A DNA stretch of 64,000 bases, from contig CAVVZI010000015.1 of NCBI GenBank assembly GCA_963752815.1, positions 62,001 through 126,000 of the forward strand. Reading direction: 5' to 3'. The notes under the pieces were generated by a model. That model made no database searches and was not told the origin of the DNA. It worked only from the letters and a program-made list of their open reading frames with translations. The position numbers and the translations under genes are program-made. This DNA is from Sva-07 sp963752815 (GTDB lineage Bacteria; Actinomycetota; Acidimicrobiia; Acidimicrobiales; Ilumatobacteraceae). Numbering within the stretch: position 1 is the first letter of the stretch; each line of letters starts with the position of its first letter. Below, piece after piece: positions 40,801 through 47,737 of this stretch.

Positions 40801-41766
40801 GGCCGGCTCGTGCCGCCCGACGCGGGCCCGATGACCGGCATCCCCGGCGAGTTCGGTGCACCGGCGCAACACGCGGGGCTGCTCGCCGATGGCCTGATCC
40901 GCGCCGACATCGAGAACCGGCACTCGGGCGAGCCGGCCACCCGGTCCGCGCTGAGCGCGCTGCTGCGGGCGATCGACACGACGCTGTGGAGCATCGACAC
41001 GTTCCAGGCCATCGGATCGCCGACGATCGCCGGTCTCGTCGGCAGACCGGTGGCGCTCGTGCGCGCCACGCTGCGTCTCGAAGCTCCCGACGACGTCGAC
41101 GAGGTGCTCGTGACCCACCCCGACGGCATCGACGGACGACGAGCCGTGTTCGCCTCGCTCGCCGCGATGCGGTTCCCGGTCCGGATCGGCGACCTCGGAC
41201 GCAGCGACGACGCGGTGCTCGGCTTCTTCGTCGACGACGACTACACGCGGTTCCACGTCGTCGACAAGGTCGTCGCGTCGCATGCGCTCGACAGCGGCCG
41301 TCACCGCGGTCACCTCGGGCTGTTGGGTGAGGTCGAGGTCCCGGCGACCGACGCGCTCGCCCACACCTACATCGAGGCCGAGGACACCCTGCTCGTGCGT
41401 CCGGGTCAGGTGGTCCGCCTGACGATCCTGATGCTGCCGGCGGGCAAGGTGCACCTCACCACCGGCATCGTGCCGCGCAAGGCGTTGGCGCTCGCCGACG
41501 AGTGGGTGACGCCCGGGCTGCGCCGTCTCGTGCCGTCCCTGCGGGTGGGGCCGGTCCTCGTGGATCCTGCCGAGATCCACCTGCCGAAGGTCGCCTCGTT
41601 GGGCGAGGACCAGAACTTCATCCGGCGCACCGGCCCACTCACGTGGAAGGAGGATCCGATCATCGCCGCCACGTCGGCGGCGCTGTTGCCGAAGGTCCCC
41701 CACGAGGTCCAGGAGGGGTGGATCCGGGTCGCCCCGGCCAAACCCGATCGGGGCAGACGACCATGA
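37867..41766 (+). CDS. Unknown 1299-aa protein, fifth gene of the giant-protein operon
   Basis: It starts at GTG 37867, one base after the previous stop; the long open frame upstream is antisense or shadow sequence. The N-terminal part has PPSGVHLHWAMPDALMRGSH and LPDRWVVVRTLLPVGGRLVH. A basic Ser/Arg linker (residues about 490-535, SSKRSKRSRAAGSAAA) separates it from a second half beginning PNARHHGDGLFDPLGLRCRW and VTLDPYSGQWLARAG. The sequence is mostly beta-like, with no signal peptide, transmembrane segment or enzyme signature. It overlaps the next gene by 4 bases. I do not recognise a family, although the HLHWAMPDAL and PDRWVVVR blocks seem to belong to a wider uncharacterised group. Confidence 0.8.
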   Translation: MADDPRFDIVYNNDTVGVAAFSQRWAALTKLDVDIDTIRTWDRRLPRDKRILVPVDVQAYVVPTAGAEATVAIAGGASDPEPFAAGAAPPSGVHLHWAMPDALMRGSHVEGATSITMPALPDRWVVVRTLLPVGGRLVHTRGWVVDAVKGSVTPLTDYSGTTVDAADGVQPYSPLDGTSGGTLLWSATYEGARNRFALHDDLADVPKLETVAPQGFHAGRACYTVAGWWSTEANDPLASARSRPELQARVAGFGWHISPEAPDDADTPDDPRLTRLRETSGLSSPKSTTPVHQYDKYSEHSTAYSEIAPLVASPVAEASAHYIGVGSTRYHSLLHGSVLGVPITGVLTAADDRPPSGGISTAIGLDLDDVTAALATPGFGASPSQRQSAERLMAAFTSGMLARITTPDGIRDIEEREHADGFWSFAGAPLAKAVDDRLRAEDSLPFNPTTVGRKGRGAMATTPKTKAVEDLLESEVAWEDKYSDKYVRVGSGSSKRSKRSRAAGSAAARPSTLGQSRTVAKPAPRLFRPAPPIVAVRGVKPNARHHGDGLFDPLGLRCRWPGECQPGFQGVLDPAQILPTLGNGAIPAEVLTVVREAVTLDPYSGQWLARAGQPETQWKAREGRIAAEHVRLYGGEMTYDGSGAAGLLKAIQRPRAAATSWSDVSVSSVDSATQLSVELANFSYLAGAAPSPVAVTTWRQPWVPLFVEWKVRVRGRDTLDGWGLDGLDLVAAAEQPAETVDRTFTGRSPVSTGIAKSLGAAMTAWLAAENARDAATPSQSQLSEADEVSFAKLRDLLAPLDLVSTSLDGIREQLLGIDYLAGAVVRQIPDDDPTASPRPVASELPTALFGGTIDVLELRAVDAFGRTLPIPVDEMRTTATLEVAGTPGAIAIPPRVQHGARWLFRLIDPGHPLTADPADAAEAYVDQMAGDDGVTPIAGFVLPDHMDESLEFFDRTGKPIGELIHDAVSDAVAWEPAPGRLVPPDAGPMTGIPGEFGAPAQHAGLLADGLIRADIENRHSGEPATRSALSALLRAIDTTLWSIDTFQAIGSPTIAGLVGRPVALVRATLRLEAPDDVDEVLVTHPDGIDGRRAVFASLAAMRFPVRIGDLGRSDDAVLGFFVDDDYTRFHVVDKVVASHALDSGRHRGHLGLLGEVEVPATDALAHTYIEAEDTLLVRPGQVVRLTILMLPAGKVHLTTGIVPRKALALADEWVTPGLRRLVPSLRVGPVLVDPAEIHLPKVASLGEDQNFIRRTGPLTWKEDPIIAATSAALLPKVPHEVQEGWIRVAPAKPDRGRRP

Positions 41767-44700
41767 GCCCGGCGGCGAAGAAAACCGCAGCCAAGAAAAC
41801 GCCATCCAAGAAGCAGCCCGCGGCCAAGAAGGCCGCTCCCAAGAAGGCCGCCGCCAAGAAGGCAGCGGGCAAGAAGTCGGCCGCGAAGAAGGGGGCCGCA
41901 AAGAAGAGGGTCGCGAAGAAGGCGGTGGTCGTCGACGATTCGGCGGCGGAACACGACGCGATCGATGCGGCCTACGCCGCGCGCGCCGCAGCCAAGGTGG
42001 GCAAACGGGGCCACGCGCAGGAGCGTTGGTCGTTCTTCGAGCGCATGCACGCCGATGTCGACGCGCCGGCCCTCTCCGTGGCCGTGGCGGCCGCGCTCGC
42101 CGAGGATCAGGCCGCGCCCGCCGAGCCCGCACCCCGGCGCGGAGCCGGGCCGGCACCGCGGGCATTTCCGGGACAGAACCTCAACCGCTGGGTCCCGATC
42201 GGACCGACGGTCACCCGACGCGGACAGGCCATGTCCCGGCCGCGTGCGTCGGGACGCATCCGCGACATCGCGGTGTCACCCGACGGACGCCGCGCGTACG
42301 CGGTGAGCGCCAAGGGCGGCGTTTGGTACACCGGCGACGCGGGCGCCACGTGGGCCCCCGTCGGAGGATGGGCGACGCGGTCGGTCAACCCGCAGGGGAA
42401 CGGCAACCTGGCGAGCGGGGGCGCCCTGCTCGTCGACTTCACGGGCGGGCTCGCGGCGCTCGACGTGGTGCTGTTCGGCACCGGTGAGCCCACGCCGGCG
42501 ACGACCGCGACCGGCTCCTCCGCCCAGGGCGGGATGGGGGTCCTCGCCGCGCTCGGACCCACGTTCGACCCGGTCGACGCCGATCCCTGGGAGCCCGACA
42601 CCGGCGCGGCGCTGCTCGCCGGGCTCGGCGTCTGGCGTCTCGTGCGGCATCCGAGTGCCACCGCCTTCTCGGCGACGCCCGGCGCCACCCAGGACCGCGT
42701 GCTCGCGGCGACGACCGACGGGCTGTACCTGGGCACCCGGTCGAGCCTGCCGCACGTTCCCCTCGCACCGCCGTCCGCGCCGGGATTGCCGGCCCAACCT
42801 GAACTCCCGGTGCGTGACGGCTTCACCTGGGCGTCCTGCAGCGCCGCACCCCCGCTCGCCGCGAACAACGTCACCGACGTCGTGTGGCTCGCCAACGGTC
42901 CCGCAACGCGCATCGTCTACGCACTGCGCGGCCGCGGCGTCTTCGTCAGCGACGATTCCGGTGCCACCGGGGTACCGATCGTCGGTCTGCAATTTCCGGG
43001 CGTCCGATTCCTGAACCGGATCTCGCTCACGGTCGTCGCGGGCACCTCCCGGATGTACGTGCTCGCGGAGGTGCGCGTCGGCGGCGTACCGACACCGTCG
43101 CTGTTCCGCATCGTCGACGCGTTGGCCAGCCCGCCGGTGGTGGTACCGGTCACCGGAGTTCCGCGGAATCTCTTCGGCGATCCGACGAAGCCATCGACCC
43201 AGGGTTGGTACGACCACGGGCTGGCCGCCGAGGCGGTCGGCGGGAACGATCGGATCTATCTCGGCGGCTCGGCGGTGTACCTGCACAACGGCGGCGAACA
43301 GGATTGGGGCGGCTCGCTCTACTGCTTCGAGACGCCGTCTCCCCCTGCCGCCGTCGCCCCGCTGACGGCCGTGAACGGCGTGTCCCGGCGCACGAATCCA
43401 CCCGCCGGCGACGGCGCGGACATCAACGGGCTCGTCGGCAACAACGTGCACCCGGACATCCACGCCATCCGTCTCACCGGCCCGGCCGCGCCGAACCGCC
43501 AGGTCTGGGTCGGCTGCGACGGTGGTGTCTTCGTCTCGGAGCACTCGGGGCGGGTCAACACGTTCGCCGCGCGCAACAACGGGCTCGCCACACTCGAGCC
43601 GATCTTCGTCGCCGGCCATCCCACCTCGAGCCACTTCCTGGCCACCGGATTCCAGGACAACGGCACCCAGGTCCGGGTCGGCGACACCGTGTGGGAGGAG
43701 ACGTTCGAGGGCGACGGCGGGGGCACGGTCTTCCACCCCATCCGGTCCGACATCATCGTCACGCAGTGGACCGCGGCGACCTGGAACGGCTCGCCGGCGA
43801 GCGCCTACTTCGATCCGATCACACGCCTTGCCGGCCTGGCCGGGACCGAAGTGCGGGAGAACGCGGCCGCGGCGTTCTACTCCGGTGCCGCCGTGGTGGC
43901 CGACACGCCCACCACCGCACGTCTCGCCCTCGGTACGAATCGGGTCTGGATCACCGACAACCTCGGCGGAACCCTGCCGCTGCGATGGCGGGTGCTGCCG
44001 TATCCACCCGTGACAACGGAGCAGGACGCCCGCAACGGTGCCGGCGGTGACCTCTCCCCGAACTTCGGCGTACCGAACATCGTCAACAACAACTTCGTGG
44101 GGAACGGCGGCGTGTCGACGGCCGATCAGGTGATCGACATGACGTGGCAGTCGGGCAGCGTCCTGCTCGTGATCTACCAAGGTGGGCTCGTCCGCTACAC
44201 GAACACGAACAAGGCCGCGGGAACGTGGACGAGCCGGACCTGGCTGCTGACCGGTCCGATCCCGTTGGCGCCCGACGCGGTGATGACCGCAGTGGCGTCG
44301 GTACCGAACTCGCTCGACTTCTACGTCGCCACGCTCGGCGAGCCCACCGACCCGACGGTCGAGACGCTCTGGTTCTACGACGACGCCACCAGCGTCTTCC
44401 ACCCGACGGGACTGCGGCGCAAGCTCGATTTCCAAGGGCCACCCATAGTCGCCGGGCCACTCGACCCGTGCTACTCGGTCGTCGTCGACCCCGAAACCCC
44501 GGCGAACCCGGCCGACCCGAGGGACATCTACGTCGGCACGGCCACCGGCGTGTACAAGGGCCGACGCACGGCACCGACGACGTGGGCGTTCGACACGTTC
44601 ATGAACGGGCTGCCCGACGCGACGGTCCAGGACCTCGACATCTGGCGCCAGCCGGCAGGTGGCCCGAAGATGCTGCGCGCCGGCGTGCAGAGCCGTGGCG

Positions 44701-45776
44701 TGTGGGAGGTCGACCTGGCGCAGCCCGAGACCCGTCGCACGTACGTGCGGGTCCACGCCCACGACGACCGACGGGCGCTGCCGACGCCGTTGGCCAACCC
44801 GCGGCTGCGGCCGGCCGGCACGCCCCTGCCGGTGTTCGCCAGCCCCGACATCACGGTCCGGCCGGCATGGCCCGTCGCCGCGCCACCACGGTTCCACTCG
44901 ACGATCCAGAGTGGCGCGTTGCCCGTCTACGACCTGTGGACGTTCCAGACCGCGTTCCGCTGGCTGTATCCGAGCTGCGTGGCCGACGGGCGGTGGACCG
45001 ATGCGATGCGCGATCTGGTGCGATTCCACCGTTCGGTGCTCGGCTTGTCTCCCGGCGCGTTCATCGACCAGACGCTGTGGCGCCACGTCGTCGGCGGCAC
45101 GGTCGGCGGTGTCGATCGAGGGACCCGCCTGCGGCCCGATCCGATCTTCTCCGAGAGCGCCACCGTCACCGCCGACCCCGCGGACGCACTCGCCGTGTAC
45201 CGCGCGCCGTGGCAGACCCCGTTGGCGTTCGATCTTCCGGCCACCGAGATCGACCTGATGGAGTCGGTGCTCCCGGTGCGCAACGACGCCGGCGAGTGGA
45301 CGGTGTTCCGCGAGCGGTCGACCGTCGACGTGCTGTTGCACCACCGCGACTCACGACCCGTCCCGCCGCCGAGTGCGTTCGCCGTGGTGCTGTGGCAGTC
45401 GGCGCCGACCCGTGCCGCGCTGCTCGCGCTCGGCGCGGCCGATCTCGTCGCATTCCTCGCCGGGGTGCGGGTAGCCGGCGTCGGCGGGGTGCCTCCGGCC
45501 CTGGCAGGAGGATGGAACCTGGTCACCACGCTCGGTGGGTCGGCGATGCAGACACTGCACACGCCCCTCGACGCCCGGTTGCCGCGGGCGGTGTCGGTCG
45601 ACGTCGATCTGAGCGGAGTCACGAGCGGGCATCGCGTGCTCGTGGTCGCGCTGGTCGGTTCGCTGGCCGACGATCCGGTCACCCCGCCGGTCGGCGCGCC
45701 GGCCACGATCGCCGACCTCGTGCAGGCCTGGCCGCACGCCGCGCTGCGCGTGGTGCGGGTGACGACGCGTACCTGA
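41763..45776 (+). CDS. Beta-propeller (BNR/WD-like) protein with histone-H1-like N-terminal tail
   Basis: The 1337-aa protein begins with about 56 residues of Lys/Ala/Pro repeats (MSPAAKKTAAKKTPSKKQPA and onward). A helical stretch (DAAYAARAAAKVGKRGHAQE) follows. Propeller blades then run from about residue 155 to 980: GRIRDIAVSPDGRRAYAVSA, GGVWYTGDAGATWAPVG, VGCDGGVFVSEHSG and ATGFQDNGTQVRVGDTVWEE. The C-terminal domain (1060-1337) includes LWTFQTAFRWLYPS and HTPLDARLPRAVSVDVDLSG. There is no signal peptide. The tail resembles the giant protein's C-terminus, which argues that both bind the same polyanion or partner. The 3' end faces the convergent propeller gene, 21 bp away. Confidence 0.85.
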   Translation: MSPAAKKTAAKKTPSKKQPAAKKAAPKKAAAKKAAGKKSAAKKGAAKKRVAKKAVVVDDSAAEHDAIDAAYAARAAAKVGKRGHAQERWSFFERMHADVDAPALSVAVAAALAEDQAAPAEPAPRRGAGPAPRAFPGQNLNRWVPIGPTVTRRGQAMSRPRASGRIRDIAVSPDGRRAYAVSAKGGVWYTGDAGATWAPVGGWATRSVNPQGNGNLASGGALLVDFTGGLAALDVVLFGTGEPTPATTATGSSAQGGMGVLAALGPTFDPVDADPWEPDTGAALLAGLGVWRLVRHPSATAFSATPGATQDRVLAATTDGLYLGTRSSLPHVPLAPPSAPGLPAQPELPVRDGFTWASCSAAPPLAANNVTDVVWLANGPATRIVYALRGRGVFVSDDSGATGVPIVGLQFPGVRFLNRISLTVVAGTSRMYVLAEVRVGGVPTPSLFRIVDALASPPVVVPVTGVPRNLFGDPTKPSTQGWYDHGLAAEAVGGNDRIYLGGSAVYLHNGGEQDWGGSLYCFETPSPPAAVAPLTAVNGVSRRTNPPAGDGADINGLVGNNVHPDIHAIRLTGPAAPNRQVWVGCDGGVFVSEHSGRVNTFAARNNGLATLEPIFVAGHPTSSHFLATGFQDNGTQVRVGDTVWEETFEGDGGGTVFHPIRSDIIVTQWTAATWNGSPASAYFDPITRLAGLAGTEVRENAAAAFYSGAAVVADTPTTARLALGTNRVWITDNLGGTLPLRWRVLPYPPVTTEQDARNGAGGDLSPNFGVPNIVNNNFVGNGGVSTADQVIDMTWQSGSVLLVIYQGGLVRYTNTNKAAGTWTSRTWLLTGPIPLAPDAVMTAVASVPNSLDFYVATLGEPTDPTVETLWFYDDATSVFHPTGLRRKLDFQGPPIVAGPLDPCYSVVVDPETPANPADPRDIYVGTATGVYKGRRTAPTTWAFDTFMNGLPDATVQDLDIWRQPAGGPKMLRAGVQSRGVWEVDLAQPETRRTYVRVHAHDDRRALPTPLANPRLRPAGTPLPVFASPDITVRPAWPVAAPPRFHSTIQSGALPVYDLWTFQTAFRWLYPSCVADGRWTDAMRDLVRFHRSVLGLSPGAFIDQTLWRHVVGGTVGGVDRGTRLRPDPIFSESATVTADPADALAVYRAPWQTPLAFDLPATEIDLMESVLPVRNDAGEWTVFRERSTVDVLLHHRDSRPVPPPSAFAVVLWQSAPTRAALLALGAADLVAFLAGVRVAGVGGVPPALAGGWNLVTTLGGSAMQTLHTPLDARLPRAVSVDVDLSGVTSGHRVLVVALVGSLADDPVTPPVGAPATIADLVQAWPHAALRVVRVTTRT

Positions 45777-45797
45777 CGAACGTCGCGGCGGTGCCGT

Positions 45798-47348
45798 TCA
45801 GGGAGCGAAGGTGACGACGCGCGGTTCGACGTTGCGCCGGTCCTGGCCGCCCTGCATGGTGAACCCCGTTGCGACGAGTGAAGTCGGGCGACGCGGGTGC
45901 GGCTTGACGGTGACGTAGTCGCCCCACTTGCCCTGCAGTGGGCTGTGCGTGGACGCCGCGGTCCGCTTCGTCGACCACGACAGGCCGTCGGTGGCGAGGA
46001 TGCCGACGGCGTGCGTCGGATGCTGCGTGGCGCTCCCGAAGAACGCACTCAGACCGACGCGGCCGCGACGGCTCGACCCCGCGGCCGGGTAGGCCCACGC
46101 GATGGTCGGGCTCCACACGTCGGGTTCCGCCACGACGCGCAGCGACGACTCGTCGATCGTCACCGCGCGGATGAACGGCATCGGGCGGTTCGCCGTGCGT
46201 CCGGAGCTCCACAACCAGCCGAGGCGCGCGCCGCCCGCCCCCGCCGTTCGCCAGCCGCCGGTGACGCGATCGTCGCAGCGATTGAGCCAGGCCGCATTCG
46301 CTGGTCCGGGTGCGGTGTAGTCGTCGCCGTTCCACGCGCCGACACGGACGACCCACGACTCCACCGCGGCGCTGGCGTCCGGCCAGGCGAACACGTGCAG
46401 CGCCCCCGCGTCGATGTCGTTCGACGCCCACCACATCGTGTCGCCGGCGCCGACGACGAAGCGCAGCGAGCCGTGTTGCGTGGTGGTCCACTGCTCGCGC
46501 GTGAGCGGTCCGGTGCTGACCACGGGCGAGCCCGTCGAGCTCGTCGAGTGAGTAGCGGAAGACGCTCGCCCGCAACCACGCATCGCTGGTGCTGTACTGG
46601 TTGAACGAGATGTACAGGTGGTCGTCGGACACGGCCATGTCGGGGTAGTCGAACCACGATTTCCAGGTCGGGTTCACGTCGGCAGGCGTGACCTCCCAGG
46701 TGTGCCAGCTACCCGGCGCAGCGTCCGGGCTCACCGCAACCCGGAAGATGTTCGTACCGCCCAACTGGGAGTACTGCAGCAGCCAGACCCAGAACTTCCG
46801 TTTCGGTTCCCAGAGCACCAGCTGATCGCAGCAGAACTCGCCCCGGTCGGCCGGGAAGGACGTGAACGGGTCGACGAAGGTCCACGTGCGTCCGGCGTCC
46901 GACGATCGGCTGGCGTACCAGTTCCCGGTGATGAACATGCCGGACCACGACGCGGCGGCGCTGGGCTCGCCGACCGTGCCGGTCTGGGTGCTGGTGGCTG
47001 CATCGGCGAGGCCGATGTTGTCGCGGATCGTGACCACCGGTGGCAGTCGATCTACGCCGGCTCGGTCGGCGGGACCGGAGGAACCGGCGACGGATCGATC
47101 ACGACATCGTCGGACTCGACCCGGCTGTCGCTCGGCCCCGGTGGCTTGCGAACGGTCGATTGCCGGCGCTCGCGGGCATCGAGCACGTCGTCACCGACGC
47201 CACAATCGTCGTCGTCGACCGTCTCTTCGCGCGGCGCGTCGTCGCACGGCTCGGCCGCCGCATCCTCGTCCTCGTCGGCAGGTGGTTCGACGACCTGGTC
47301 GATGCCAGAGCTGCTCTCGGACTTCTTGCCCTCCGGCCGATCAGCCAT
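45798..47348 (-). CDS. Sialidase-like (BNR) propeller protein with acidic N-terminal tail, two frameshifts
   Basis: From ATG 47348 the first ~95 residues are very acidic (PADEDEDAAAEPCDD, EETVDDDDCGVGDD). A slip near 47045 joins them to VVTIRDNIGLADAATSTQTG, NWYASRSSDAGRTWTFVDPF (an Asp-box) and YPDMAVSDDHLYISFNQYST. A second slip near 46530 leads to GDTMWWASNDIDAGALHVFA and WGDYVTVKPHPRRPTSLVAT, with the stop at 45798. One missing and one extra base restore 516 aa. Sialidase catalytic residues cannot be assigned. The gene converges on the propeller gene of the giant operon and may belong to the same system. The joining of the acidic part to the propeller is inference. Confidence 0.65.
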
Positions 47349-47372
47349 CGCGGCCGCCGTATCGGAGCACGC

Positions 47373-47621
47373 TCAGGCGACCCGGATGCATCGCCACCTC
47401 CAGCGGGTCACCGCGAGGGCCGCCGCCGCGACACCAACGGCGAGCGCGGTGATCCACCACTCCGCCTCGCCGCTGCCGGCGTCGGGGCTCTCGCCGAACA
47501 GGCCTTCGATCCACTGCGGATCGACGAGCGACATGACGACGAAGAACAGCGCGATGACCGTGGTCGCGAAGGGCACCCAGAACGACCAGTCCGCGGCACG
47601 CAACCGAGCTCGGAACTTCAT
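47373..47621 (-). CDS. Small membrane protein with two transmembrane helices
   Basis: The 82-aa protein from ATG 47621 (MKFRARLRAADWSFWVPFAT) has helices WVPFATTVIALFFVVMSLV and WWITALAVGVAAAALAV. An aaggtgagg ribosome site lies a few bases upstream, which favours this start over an in-frame ATG at 47651. It sits 24 bp upstream of the acidic propeller gene, in the same direction, and could anchor or export it. No family is recognised. Confidence 0.65.
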   Translation of the reverse strand: MKFRARLRAADWSFWVPFATTVIALFFVVMSLVDPQWIEGLFGESPDAGSGEAEWWITALAVGVAAAALAVTRWRWRCIRVA

Positions 47622-47737
47622 GACACCCTCACCTTCGACGTGCTGATCCATGGAACGGTAACACGGCGGTCACAACGCACGGACCGCCCGCGGACCACCC
47701 TCGCCGGCGGTCTGACGGAGCAGGTTCCCCGTGTCGC

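Noticed and set aside
23704..45776. Contractile injection system or phage tail cluster
   Set aside because: No sheath, tube, baseplate gp25-like, LysM, tape-measure or AAA+ ATPase pattern is visible; the propellers and giant protein do not match known eCIS parts.
45748..45826. Short direct repeat ggtgacgacgcg near the ends of the two convergent propeller genes
   Set aside because: Only about 12 bases and coding on both sides; likely chance in GC-rich sequence.
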